The translations under genes were made by a program, and so were the position numbers. The notes under the pieces were generated by a model, which made no database searches, was not told the DNA's origin, and was given only the letters and a program-made list of their open reading frames with translations. This document shows positions 1 through 9,829 of a stretch of 64,000 nucleotides of DNA, one piece after another (position 1 is the stretch's first letter; each line of letters begins with the position of its first letter). Source of the stretch: Emiliania huxleyi CCMP1516 (taxonomy: Eukaryota > Haptophyta > Isochrysidales > Noelaerhabdaceae); NCBI RefSeq assembly GCF_000372725.1, contig NW_005198537.1, positions 593,448-657,447 on the forward strand, read 5' to 3'.

Positions 1-22
1 AGAGGACTCGGTGGTCTTCCGG

Positions 23-1492
23 CTACCCCCTCGCCTTGATCTCCTTCATCTCGCGCAGAGCAGCGCGCAGCTCGAGCTCCTCCGACGTCGCGGGAAGCTC
101 GCCACCCACGTCCACAGCGCCGGCGTAGGTCCTGCCTCCGGCGGCGCCCCGCGCCGCCCGCTCCGCCTCCCTAGCCCGCTGCACCGTCGTCGAGCGCGTC
201 GCCACCGCTGGCGGCGCGGAGAGGCGGGCGCAAGCCGTCGAAGGCCTCTGCTCGGCCGGCGGCGCTGCGGGCCCCGCGCCGCCAGCCGCCTCGTCGCGCC
301 GAAGCGCCTTTGGCGGCTGCGTCGCGGGGCGCGCCGTTGGGGCCGTGCTCGGCGTCGGCGTCGGAGCCGTTGCGGGGCGACGCGTGGCGGACGGGGTGGC
401 AGCGGCAGCGGCAGCGGCGGTGGCGGCGTGCAGCCGTGGCGTGGGCGCCGAGAGGCGAAACTCCTTAGCGACGGTCGGCTTTGGGCGGGCGACGCGAGGG
501 ACGCCGAGGTCCTTGCAGCGCCGGGGGGCGAGCACGACGGTGAGAGGGCTTGCGGGGTGTGGCGTCGAGGAGAGGGGGAGGGGGGGGGGAGCAAGAGGTT
601 TCGAAGGCTGTGGGGCGCAGGACGGGCGGGAGGGCGGGTCGGGGCGGCGGGCTTGGGGGGCGGGGGTGGAGGGCGATTGGTGGGGTGGGGGAGCGGGATG
701 GGTGTGAGGCGCCGCGCGCCCCCACTGACTCGAGCACCCGCCGGTTGACTGGGCGCGCCTTGAAGGCCCCTCCCCCAGCCGCCGCCGCCTCGAGCTGTAG
801 CTGCTCGCTCGACTTTGCGCTCGGCCTCGAGCGGCGCCCGGTGTGGAGGACGGGCCGCGGCACCTGCGGCGTCGGGGGCGCTCCGCCACGTCTCTGTGCA
901 GTTGCGTATGACCGTCCGCGCGAGGGGCGGGGGTGGGAGAGGGTCGGAGGAGCAGACGAGAAGCCGGAGCGGGAGTGAGTGTGCCGGCGCTCTGGGGTGC
1001 TCGCACCGTCAGCCGGGCCTCGCCGCCCGTCGTGGTCGGGGGCGCGCGCTCGCTCGACTCCGCCTCGGCCTCGGCCTCCATCTCAGCGCCCACCGCACGC
1101 GCGGCGGGCCCCGTCCGCGCCGGCCTCGGCTCGGAATGCTCGGACGGCTCGGCTGGCGGAGGTGGAAGCGGCGGCGGTGGGAGGCGCGGCGGCGGTGGGA
1201 GGGGCGGCGGCGGTGGGAGGGGCGGCGGCTCGGTCGGCGGCGACGAAGGTCGGCCGGCCAGGGAAGAGTGCTCCCTCTTCTTTTTGGCCGATCGCGTGGA
1301 CCTCGCGGGCGACACCCAAAAGTCTCGTGGGCGGTCCTCGGCCGCCGCCGGCGCGCCCGCTGAACACGGGAAAGGAGGGGGGATTGTCGGCGCCGAGGCG
1401 GGGCGAGAGCGGACACAGGGCAGTCTACGCGCACCCAGCCACGCCTCGGTTGCCGGCGAGAGCGGCGGGTTGTCGTCGCCGAGCTGCTCCAT
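23..1492 (-). CDS. Proline/alanine-rich disordered protein, hypothetical
   Basis: A 489-codon open frame with no family I recognise. The first quarter is proline runs (PPPLPPPPP type), then Glu/Ala, Arg/Ser and Ala-rich stretches; nearly all of it looks disordered. A short segment reading KPTVAKEFRLSAPTPR resembles the K-P-F/x-L-x-T-x-x-R motif of TPX2/microtubule-associated proteins, but this alone is weak. The C-terminal about 25 residues (TSEELELRAALREMKEIKAR) look like a short helix. Both strands are open here because of the GC content; this strand is chosen for the charged helical C-terminus and the TPX2-like piece. Unrecognised introns are possible. A family-B-like repeat lies about 150 bp upstream of the start, as for three other genes in the window. 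Confidence 0.4.
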   Translation of the reverse strand: MEQLGDDNPPLSPATEAWLGARRLPCVRSRPASAPTIPPPFPCSAGAPAAAEDRPRDFWVSPARSTRSAKKKREHSSLAGRPSSPPTEPPPLPPPPPLPPPPRLPPPPLPPPPAEPSEHSEPRPARTGPAARAVGAEMEAEAEAESSERAPPTTTGGEARLTVRAPQSAGTLTPAPASRLLLRPSPTPAPRADGHTQLHRDVAERPRRRRCRGPSSTPGAARGRAQSRASSYSSRRRRLGEGPSRRAQSTGGCSSQWGRAAPHTHPAPPPHQSPSTPAPQARRPDPPSRPSCAPQPSKPLAPPPLPLSSTPHPASPLTVVLAPRRCKDLGVPRVARPKPTVAKEFRLSAPTPRLHAATAAAAAAATPSATRRPATAPTPTPSTAPTARPATQPPKALRRDEAAGGAGPAAPPAEQRPSTACARLSAPPAVATRSTTVQRAREAERAARGAAGGRTYAGAVDVGGELPATSEELELRAALREMKEIKARG

Positions 1493-1639
1493 GATGGAGA
1501 GGCCGTTGTTCGAAGAGCGCGAAGGAAGAATTTGCCAGCGCGCGCGCAGCAGTACGCGGCACTACGCAGCACTACGCAGCACTACGCGGCACTACCTGTA
1601 CAGGTATTGCGTGGGGGCGGTACGTATTGCCGTATCACT

Positions 1640-1700
1640 AGCTCCGAGTAGAGGGGGCGTCCTGCAGTTAACCCTTTTGCTTCATAAGGGTCCTGAGGAC
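1640..1700 (+). repeat. Fragment of dispersed repeat family B
   Basis: GGGGGCGTCCTGCAGTTAA here matches GGGGGCGTTCTGCAGTTAAG near 2330, both preceded by a GCTCCGA motif. It is a short, diverged piece upstream of the minus-strand gene that starts at 1492. Confidence 0.4.
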
Positions 1701-1869
1701 CAAATAAATCTCGATATATCTCCAGTCGTAGCGGTGGAACTTTAAAACGGCTCGGTAAATATTTAGCCATATATGAGAGGATTACGGCACAGTGTCGTTT
1801 GAGTCGACAGTAACTCTCCCACAGCCCACGTAACTCCGTCTTTTTCAGGCACCCGGAGCCCGCCGCGGC

Positions 1870-2212
1870 CGCTTCTACGCCGGCGAAGCACCATCAAGCT
1901 GCTGTACGGCCCCGGCATCGCCTCCCCTGGCTTAGCTCTCAGTCAAGAGATTGTGCACATGGGTGGCCTCTACAATATACTCACTGACACTGAACCTCCC
2001 AGAGCTCGTCCCGGTCCGTCACGGCCATCCTCGTCCTCCGGCGGGCCCCCGGCCGCGGCGCGGTGCGGCGGCGTCACAAATCCGACCACAGAGCACCGGG
2101 ACGCGGTCGGGCGATCTGAGGCCCAGGTAGGCGAATGCATTGCCCATCCAGGGCTATCACCTGGACCTATCAACAGGCGCCTGCGGCGCCGTGCTCAGGA
2201 GTTGGTTTTCAC
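1870..2212 (-). repeat. Dispersed repeat family A, copy 1 (truncated)
   Basis: On the minus strand this matches 34449-35232 and 62424-62978 over CACGGCGCCGCAGGCGCCTG, a GGCGG(C)GTCACAAATC-type core, a TATATTGTA motif and GGGGCCGTACAGCAGCTTGA. This copy lacks the outer inverted ends seen at 62424 and 62978, so it is truncated. Each copy has TAGCTAAGCC(A/T)GG or a close variant, which fits the RNA polymerase III box A consensus; I see no convincing box B. Confidence 0.75.
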
Positions 2213-2239
2213 TCGCTCGAAATGTGTACGTAAAAGGGT

Positions 2240-2590
2240 TAAGGGGAAACCTGGTACGCGGTCCAACTCTCGGAGAGTATTCTCGTATTCGGTTAGCTCC
2301 GACCGAGTCCGAGAGAGAGAGGGGGGGGGCGTTCTGCAGTTAAGGGGAAACCCGGTAGCGGTAGGTACACGGAACTAACAAACGAGTGTTAGAGTTGTTT
2401 GGTATTGCTAAAAATCTCTCTCGGAACTAACCCTCGGAGACCCGTGTTTACTTTACGGCCCTTTTTCCCTGCGAACGCGCACCCCCCACCCAGGGCTAGG
2501 GCTCTCTTGCCTGTCTCTTGCCCGCAACCCGATGCCAATCATCTGGCCCGCTGGGTGTGCTCTTACCTCTTAGCCCACCGGCCCTGGATG
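2240..2590 (+). repeat. Dispersed repeat family B, full-length-like copy
   Basis: Order of conserved blocks: AAGGGGAAACC, ACTCTCGGAG, TGTTTACTTTACGGCCCTTT, CCCTGCGAACGCGCACCC, CCGCTGGGTG, CGGCCCTGGATG. The same order is found at 45735-46015 and 50770-51085 (both minus) and 58622-58795 (plus), with a fragment at 35275-35345. No open frame or terminal repeat was found, so it is a non-coding dispersed element of roughly 300-350 bp. Confidence 0.7.
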
Positions 2591-3503
2591 GATGTCTGCC
2601 AGAGCGCGCCGTCTGTGCAGCTCGAGCGCCGTCAGGTGCAGGGAAGCGTGGCGACGCGGGGACGCGCGGCGGCGGCGGCGAGCAGGCGAGCGGCCCGCGC
2701 GCGGCGAGGCAGACAGGTGATCGGCAGGCGGGTCATGGGCCGGAGAGTGACCGCGGCAGCGATCGGAGACGGGCCGATCGTCGCTCGGCCGCAGCTGACC
2801 TTGAAGGCGTGCGGAGCGCGACTGTCGGTGTCGGGGGGCGGCCGTCATTTGGCGAGGAGGGAGGACGACAAGTGCGCGTCGTACGGGTCGCTCTTTATCG
2901 GCCAGTCGAGCGGACGGGCGTCGGTCAAAGCAAAGAGGGCCGGTGAGGCCGGCGAGATTCGTTGCGAGATACGGTTCGCGCCCATCCAAGTTTGGACGCT
3001 CTGGGGACGCGCCGCAAATCAAGCCATTGGAAAGGGGGCTACTGGGGCGGCCAAATTCACACCTCGCGGGACTACTTATGTTTTCGTAAACGTAGTTGTG
3101 GCCCCCCGCTACGTCGCACGACTGCGACTGGGTAGCGGGGGGCTAAAATGTGATACTGCGCTGGGTTTTTAGGCATTGTGGGATTGGCACTCCCATCGAT
3201 CCTCATGACCTCCTGCGGTCTCTGAGATGGACACCAGTGGGTGTGGGACCACAGCCAGGATACACTCGAAGGCTGGGTAAGCAGTAGAGGTCGATACTCG
3301 ACGCGTCCCACATGGTCTGTGTCTCTCTGTCGGCACGCTGTCGACAGGACGTCGAGCGACACCGGTGGCAGTGCCACCCAGGAGTGGTCGGGCGGTCTCC
3401 CGTCATGAGAGAGTCACCATGTGATCCGTATGATGTTTCCTGACAACCACCTCAGTCAACTTTCGTCACAGTTCCCGCTCTGAGAGGGCTGCGGGTCAGT
3501 TCG
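2591..3503. other. Intergenic, no gene recognised
   Basis: Long open frames exist on both strands but none shows family similarity or protein-like composition. From about 3175 to 3420 the composition is more balanced and lacks repeats seen elsewhere in the window; it could be a single copy of another dispersed element. Confidence 0.4.
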
Positions 3504-4274
3504 ACAGCTGGAGCTCCCGGGGGGTCGACGGGCCCCCGGGGGCGACGGGGGTGCTCTTGGGGGGGGTCCCCCCAGTCAAGGGGGTCTGGGGCGCAGCCCC
3601 AGGAGGCCCGCCGCAGGCGCCGATTTTTGGGGGCTTTTTTGACTGATTTTCATGAGGCGTTGCTACTATTTTGGGACCAGTTGAAGCCTAAAAATGGCTA
3701 CAAATACAGCCACAACAGCTGCTAGTCGTGAGCTGCTACTGTGTGGCAGAGCAGAGAGAGGGCTTTCAGGAGCACTATTCAGTTTGATCCATCTCAACGT
3801 TGCGGAGTAGTAACACTGTTCCGTTACCGTGAGCGGCCGGCGGCCGGCGGCGGCCGGTGCGGCACGCGGAGCACTCCGTGAGCAGTGACGGGTGCGGACG
3901 AGCGAATGAGAGGTCCCTTTCGGTGAGAGATAGACAGCCCTAGTCTCTAATAACACATCTCCCACAGACAGCGACCTCTCATTCGCTCATCCGCGCCCGC
4001 CACTGCTAGTCGGGGCACTCCCGGCGTGCGGCCCGGTCCCGGTCGTCACTCCGGTTGCTCGTGTTCACACCGTCAGAACTCAGCTCCGCTAAGGATTCAG
4101 TGTCTGAGACTTGGGCATCTTACACAACTTTTGTAGTAGAGCACAATGGCACCCTTGCATCAAGTGCATCACTTCATTACTAGACCGTACTAGAGGTCCC
4201 CGTTTTCGGCCGCCGCGGCCGGAGAGCACCCCCGTCGCCCCCGGGGGCCCGTCGACCCCCCAGGCTGGAGCTGT
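3504..4274. mobile_element. Fold-back element with about 50-bp inverted ends
   Basis: The left end (3504-3556) and right end (4224-4274) are inverted copies sharing GGGGGGTCGACGGGCCCCCG and GGGGGCGACGGGGGTGCTC. A second inverted pair sits inside (about 3866-3930 and 3958-4022), sharing GAGCGAATGAGAGGTC. Nested inverted repeats with no open frame of note fit a fold-back or MITE-type non-autonomous DNA element. I could not identify a clear target-site duplication. Confidence 0.6.
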
Positions 4275-5440
4275 GTCGCCGGCGTGCGGCGGCCTGCCTC
4301 CGGAGGTGCCTCTGAGCTGGACATTTTTTGGTCACCGTGAGAGAATGTGTTCGAAATTTTACTCGGGAACTTCAACTCTGCAGGCGCACCGGCCAGGGCT
4401 ACTGAGGCGGAGGGGGGGCGCGAGTCGAAAAAAAAGGAAAGTTCCTGACATTTACCTACAATTAAAATACCTGTGTGGGCGACGGCTAGCGCATCACACC
4501 CCTCTTCTTACAAGGGTGGGCGACGGCCTCTGGGGGGAGGATGGGGCCCCCGGAGGCACCGTGCGCCGCGCAGCAGTGCGGAAACGGGGCTCCGGCTCCG
4601 TTAGTCTCCGTTAGCACCGACTTCCCGAATGAGTACGGTTGAGTAGAGGGCAGATTTGGAGAGATCTCGAGGAGTACATACAGATAGACCCTCCAACCAT
4701 CAGAAAACTCCGACCTGATCGGTCGTACTGACCGCCGACAGATCACTCCAGACAGCAGACAGGCCGACGTCTGCATTGGTGACACGAGACCACCACGTTT
4801 GCCGGTCCAAGAGAGAGGCACCGGCGCTGTCCTGAGAAGGTGCATGGTCCCTCTTGACTGCCCATGCGCGCGAGGCTGTGTAGGCATAGCCTCGAGAGTG
4901 CCAGCAGCCAATCCGAGGCAGTTTGTGACGCGCATTGCGTCAGAAGCGTGCACGCGCTGGAAGGACACCTTCCTACTGGCCGTACGATCAGGTCGTCACT
5001 GAATGCCGAAGACTAAGGCCGCGAGCTATGCAGGCGGTCAGTTGAGCAGCATGGCACGGTCAGCAGCGCCGAAAGGATGTCGCAAGGCGTGATAGCATGG
5101 CCGCAAGTACGCCGAATTCCCATGAAAACAAGTAAAAAATCGCGCGAAAAAGAAAACATGTCAAATAAATCGGCGCCTGCGGCGGGCTGGGGGACCCCAT
5201 CCCCCCCCGCATGGGTACCCCCTAGGGCCCTCGCCTCCCCCCAGAGGCGACGGCTAGCGCATCACACCCCTCTCCTTAAAAATCCCTGTGTGGTGGCCGG
5301 CGCGCCGTCCTCCCATCCCTCCCTTGGTTTGTCTGAGTTTTCTTTCTTTTCTTTCTTTCATTTACCTACAATCGCTGTGAACCCAGCCACGTATTCCTGG
5401 CTAAGCCCATCCGGTTCCGCTCTACCCTCTCTCTCCCACT
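4275..5440. repeat. Intergenic with a 30-bp direct repeat
   Basis: GCGACGGCTAGCGCATCACA plus CCCCTCT occurs at about 4479-4506 and again at 5247-5274. CATTTACCTACAAT also occurs twice, before the first copy (about 4449) and after the second (about 5359). The segment between looks like a rearranged or inserted element. No gene was recognised. Confidence 0.5.
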
Positions 5441-5791
5441 TCACGCCTCCACAAAGAACAGGTGCTGCCCCGGGTCGAGTCCCAGCGAGGAGAGGGAGAC
5501 GCCGCCGTCCGCTGGCCGCTCCAGCAGGCGGCGCGGGAAACCCGTCGCGAGGCGGAAGCCCGGCGGCAGCGCCTCTCCCGCCGGCGCCTCCGCCTCCGCC
5601 AGCCACCAGAGCGCCAGCAGCGGCTCCTCCGGCCGCAGCCGCGCGGTGCCCCGCGTACCGTCGGGCCGCCGGACTGCACACTGCAGGGCGGCCTCCTCCC
5701 CGCCGCGTGACCCTAGGAGCGCGCCGAGGGCGTCGGAGGCGACCCTGCGCCGCGCCTCCGCCTCCGCCTCCGCCTCCGCCTTCTCCCTCGC

Positions 5792-5824
<33 letters not shown>

Positions 5825-7955
5825 GCACGCCTCCGCCTCCGCCTGCTGCCGCCGCCTCGCCTCCGCCTCCGCCTCCGCCTCCCGCTCCGCCACCCCCTCC
5901 GCCTCGGCCGACGGCGCGAGGTCCACCTCGAGGTCGACGTCTACCAAGCACGCGGACCGCACAGGCACGCCTCCGCCGCCTCCGCCTCCGGCCGCCGCGT
6001 CCTCCGGCCGCCGCGTCGAGCACGCCGAGCAGCTGGCGCGGCCCGGCGGGTTAATCAGCGTGCAGACGCCGCACGCCCACGGCTTGGCGTCGAGGGACCG
6101 CAGCGCGGCGCCCACGTCAAGCATCGTGCCCGGCAACCCGCACCGCTCCCCCGGCGTGCCGCGCAGCGCGGTGACGTCGAGCGCGTGCCGCTGCCCGTCG
6201 ATCGCCAGCTGGATGGTGTCGCCGACCTGCGGGGAAGGCCCAGGAAGGGGTCCGACAGAGGCCTTCCTTTCTCCGCGGCTCCGCTGCACGCTGCTGCCTA
6301 GGGAGTGTCTAGGAAGTGTCTAGGAAGTGGCTCCGCTGCACGCTGCTGCCTAGGGAGTGTCTAGGAAGTGTCTAGGAAGTGGCTCCGCTGCACGCTGCTG
6401 CCTAGGGAGTGTCTAGGAAGTGTCTAGGAAGTGGCTCCGCTGCACGCTGCTGCCTAGGAAGTGTCTAGGAAGTGTCTAGGAAGTGGCTCCGCTGCACGCT
6501 GCTGCCGCGCACCGAGACGGCGACGAAGCGGTTGATGAGCTGCGTCAGCAGCTGGCGCGGGTCTGCGTCGCGGCCGAGCGAGGCGGCGAACGCGTCTGTG
6601 TGGGGCTGGAGCCGGACCCACGTGGCGCGCGGCAACGCGACCACAGAGACGAGTGCCTCCTCGCCGGCAGCGACGCCGAGCGAAGTGAGGACCCAACGCG
6701 GGACAAGCGCCGCCGCGAGAGCGCCGCCGTCGAAGCTGCCACCGCCGCCCGCCGCCGCAATGGAGGCGTCTTCGACAAACTCGTCGACTCCGACGCAGAC
6801 GGCCGACTCGCGGTGGGAAAGCCTACAGGAAGGCTCCGAGAAAGTTCCTGAGAAAGCTCCGAGTATGAAGCAGGCGGCCGCCCCGGTGGGAGCGCCGCAG
6901 AAGCAGCGTGCGCGGCAGCTCGCCTGCCGAGGGGGGGGGGGGCGGAGATCACCCGAGACGGGCCCGAGACAGACCCGAGACAGGCCCGAGATGGCCCGAG
7001 ATGGCCCGAGATAGACCCGAGATGGCCCGAGCTGCTCGCCTCCGAGGACGAGAGCGAGCGCGCGCAGCCACGAGCGAGGGACGACGACCTGCGGGGGCAG
7101 AGCTCCGAGACGGGTCCACAGCACCCCACCCGAGGAGAGGCCGCGAGGAGGGCGCCAGCCGCCGCCTTGCCGGTCCCGTCCAGGGTGGGCCTTCCTGCCG
7201 CGGCGGCCGAGAGGAGCCGCGCCCGCTGGCTGAAGGTGAGCAGGACCTGTGCATCGCCGGCATCGCCGTCGCGCTTCGGGACGGGAGCCACGCCCTCCCG
7301 CTCGCCGCCTGCCGGCTCGTCCGGCTGCTCCGTTCCGCGCAGAAGGGCGGCGACCAGCTCCGCCTGCTCACACTCCAGCGACTGTGAGTGAAGGAACACT
7401 CCTCACACTCCAGCGACCAGGCGGCGACCAGCCCGCCTTCTCGACGAGCCCGACCGTCGGTATGCCCCGCGCCTGCAGCCGCGCGCGCAGCTCCCGGATG
7501 GGGAGGCCGGAGAGGACAGCCTCGGTCTCCGTGGACATCAGCAGCGCTTGCCGCATCAGCTCCGCCTCCTCCTCCTCGTCACCATCGCCCTCCTCCTCGT
7601 CCTCGCCCTCGCCCTCGCCCTCGCCCTCGCCCTCGCCCTCGCCCTCGCCCTCGCCCTCGCCCTCGCCCTCGCCCTCGCCCTCGCCCTCAGGCTCGCCCGC
7701 CTGTGCCTCGCGCTCGGACATCTCCTCCGCGTCCTCGTCGCATGAGGCCTCGCATGAGGCCTCAGCTCCGCCGCTGTACCGGTCGGAAACCTCTGCCTCA
7801 CGCATCGGCGAGTCCGTCACTGTACCCACCTCGTGCGCCATCAGCGCGTCGACGAGGTCGCGCTTGTCGCTGAGGCCGGCGAGGTCCAAGCCCGCGGCGC
7901 GACACCGGTGAAGCAGCTCCCGAGTCGGAAGCGATCCGAGGTCGGCGGCGTCCAT
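5441..7955 (-). CDS. SAP-UIM-UFD1-RanBP2 finger-UBX protein, probable p97/Cdc48 cofactor
   Basis: A composite ubiquitin adaptor. In order: SAP-like helix pair (residues 5-38), a (GE)n tract, a ubiquitin-interacting motif (EEAELMRQALLMSTE), a second SAP-like unit, a UFD1-type fold (VGVDEFVED..., PRWVL, ALPRATWVRLQPH), a RanBP2 zinc finger (W-x-C-x2-C-T-x3-N...C-x2-C), an AEAEAR coiled coil and a C-terminal UBX domain with the FPRR p97-binding loop. Exons: 7437-7955, 7247-7363, 7040-7088, one starting at 6923 whose 3' edge is unresolved, about 6815-6513, 5441-6226. Introns 7364-7436 and 6924-7039 start with GC. The UFD1 fold spans four exons, which supports the model. UFD1 and UBX each bind p97, so one chain carrying both plus three ubiquitin or protein binders suggests a proteasomal shuttle. 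It is head-to-head with the SAP gene at 8112. Confidence 0.85.
6277..6503. repeat. 52-bp tandem repeat inside an intron
   Basis: A little over four copies of a unit starting GGCTCCGCTGCACGCTGCTG, each with TGTCTAGGAAGTG subrepeats. The last copy runs up to the 5' splice site of the 6227-6512 intron (minus strand), so the beginning of the intron itself has been reiterated. Confidence 0.9.
7598..7689. repeat. Six-base coding microsatellite (CCTCGC)n
   Basis: About 15 perfect copies of CTCGCC. On the minus strand they encode the Gly-Glu tract of the UBX/UFD1 protein between its first SAP unit and the UIM. Length is likely polymorphic but stays in frame because the unit is six bases. Confidence 0.9.
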
Positions 7956-8111
7956 CGTGGACCAGCGAGAGTGGGTACAAGTCCGCCCACTGGAAATGAT
8001 TTTCCGTCGACCTCAGGGAATCACAAGCCGGCTTACAGCTGGGGACGGCCGGCTTACAGCTGGCGCACCGCGTCCGCCCCGGGCCGCCCCGGGCCCCCTG
8101 CGGCGCGCGGG
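7956..8111. promoter_or_regulatory. 156-bp shared promoter between divergent SAP genes
   Basis: The two start codons face away from each other across 156 bp. The interval contains a direct repeat, GCCGGCTTACAGCTGG, near 8033 and 8049. A compact divergent promoter is inferred from the spacing; no experimental start is visible. Confidence 0.5.
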
Positions 8112-8596
8112 ATGGCGGCAATCGGCGCGCTGATCGCCTGCGCGGCGGCGGCGACGGGCCTCGCACCGTCGCTGCACCTCGCGAGCCTGGGGATGCCGCG
8201 CGCCGCGACCTCGGGAGTGCCGCCGCTGGCGCGGCGTCCCGCCTGCCCGGCGGCAGTAGCTCCCTTGAGGAGACATAAGCGTGGACATAAGCGTGGGCGC
8301 GTCGCCGAGCTCAGAACGATGCTGCGTGGGCTTGGCCTGGACGAGCAGGGCCGAAAGCCTGAGCTGGTTTGTCGGTATGCGGAGTCGCAATGCGTTGAAG
8401 ATGAGGACGAGGAGAAGGGGACGAGGAGGAGGAAGAGGACGACGAGGAAGAGGACGATGATGAGGAAGAAGGCGACGAGGAGGAAGGCGCCGAGGAGGAG
8501 GAGGGCGAGGGCCACTGCGAGGAGGTGGAGGGCGAGGAGGATGGTTCGTGTCCTCGGGCGCTCAAGGACGTGTACGTGTGTGTGTTGCCTCAATGA
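8112..8596 (+). CDS. SAP-domain protein with acidic tail, frame-broken in low complexity
   Basis: The start gives a hydrophobic, alanine-rich leader (MAAIGALIACAAAATG) that could be a signal or transit peptide, then a basic linker and a SAP unit (RVAELRTMLRGLGLDEQGRKPELV). Downstream the frame turns into poly-Arg/Lys. The frame offset by one base instead gives a long Glu/Asp tail ending ...LKDVYVCVLPQ and a stop at 8594. The acidic reading is the more protein-like, so either a one-base error or indel near 8415-8425 in the GAGGAG tract, or an unrecognised short intron, links them. It shares its promoter and its SAP motif with the divergent UFD1/UBX gene. Confidence 0.55.
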
Positions 8597-8700
8597 TCTT
8601 ATAATGCGCGCGCGGCGCCGCCCCCGCCGAAATACAAACACACCAACACGCGAGATGCGTCGGCAGCGACGCGCACAACCTCTTACGGAGCACCATGTCG

Positions 8701-8763
8701 TTAGGGTTAGGGTTAGGGTGTTAGGGTTAGGCTGGGTTAGGGTTATAGGGTTAGGGTTAGGGT
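8701..8763 (+). repeat. Interstitial telomere-type repeats, block 1
   Basis: Tandem TTAGGG with a few degenerate units (TTAGGC, TATAGGG). The sequence continues for tens of kilobases with genes on both sides, so this is not a chromosome end. Confidence 0.95.
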
Positions 8764-8882
8764 CAGAGAGTTCAAGCCGTTGTGCAGCCGAAGAGAATGG
8801 TCCGGTTTGGGCCGAAACCAATGGAGGAATCAGCGGTCCGTCGACACGAGCTCTCGGTGAATATGCTTTGGGTTCTTCGGGC

Positions 8883-8930
8883 TAGGGTTAGGGGGGCGGG
8901 TTAGGGTTAGGGTTAGGGTTAGGGTTAGGG
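8883..8930 (+). repeat. Interstitial telomere-type repeats, block 2
   Basis: Further TTAGGG units, ending in an exact run of five. The 120 bp between the two blocks is unique. Satellites begin immediately to the right, as in a subtelomere. Confidence 0.95.
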
Positions 8931-8984
8931 ATTGTTGTCGTCGCACCGCTCTCGATATCTGGTTAAGACAGAGACACGGGCAGC

Positions 8985-9460
8985 AGACGTGACCCCAGCG
9001 ACACACCAGAGCACGGCTGGGCGTGTGAGCCGCCATCTTGGACTGTGAGGCGAGTATTTGCAACCGGGAGCTCGCCGCCGCCCCTACACCGCCGCCGCCG
9101 CCCTCCCGGTGGCAGAAAATAGCCCAACTCGAAGAGTGCGCCCACCTCTCGGTATGAATCTGGGTGCAGGCGCGGGACTAGAGAGGCACACTGGTGCGCG
9201 GTTGGGGGCGCGAGCCGCCATCTTGGACTGTGAGGCGAGTATTTGCAACCGGGAGCTCGCCGCCGCCCCTACACCGCCGCCGCCGCCCTCCCGGTGGCAG
9301 ATAATAGCCCCAGTCGAAGAGTGCGTCCCGCCCTCGGTATCTGGGTGGCAGGCGGGACTAGAGAGGCACACTGGTGCACGGACGGGGGCGCGGCCGCCAT
9401 CTTGGACGGTGAGGCGAGTGCGTTTGCAACCGGGAGCCTGCCGCCGCCCGTAGATGGAAG
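8985..9460 (+). repeat. 180-185-bp tandem satellite, about 2.5 units
   Basis: Units begin at GCCGCCATCTTGGACTGTGA (9029, 9214) and GCCGCCATCTTGGACGGTGA (9393). Each carries GTTTGCAACC or TATTTGCAACC, a CCGCCGCCGCCCTCCCGG block and a GGACTAGAGAGGCACACTGG block. Units are diverged by substitutions and small indels. Confidence 0.9.
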
Positions 9461-9829
9461 GTCGACGCTGCGGCCTGCGTCGAGAGTGTGTCGACCTCAA
9501 CTGCTGGGAGAGTTCATCCCACCATCAGCACCGTGTATTCGCTCACAGCACGCCATGATACTCATATAGGTCTAGTGCACACTTCAGCTCAGCGAGACCA
9601 ATATCTCCAGCCTCCTTCATCTTGGCTTGCTGCTTGGGACATGGGAGCCAACACTTGCAAAAGTGAGTGTCAGAGTGTGTGTCGGAACTCGGTGGAAGCA
9701 TCCGTCCTCATTCTGAGCAGGGCTGTGCTTTGGTGGGGCTGTGCTTGATCATGTGTGAAGTGGGAGTGCGTGCCGGCGCTGTCTGAGGGTAAAACAGGCA
9801 TGAAATAGCCTCGTGTGGGGTGTTATGAG
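9461..9829. other. Unique spacer between satellites
   Basis: No gene, no repeat shared with the rest of the window. Confidence 0.4.

Noticed and set aside
2399..3172. 257-codon plus frame through family B
   Set aside because: It crosses a dispersed non-coding repeat and has no family similarity.
6277..6503. CRISPR-like array
   Set aside because: Units are contiguous 52-bp tandem copies without spacers, in a eukaryotic intron.
8701..8930. True telomere
   Set aside because: Genes and unique sequence continue on both sides and the repeats are short and degenerate.
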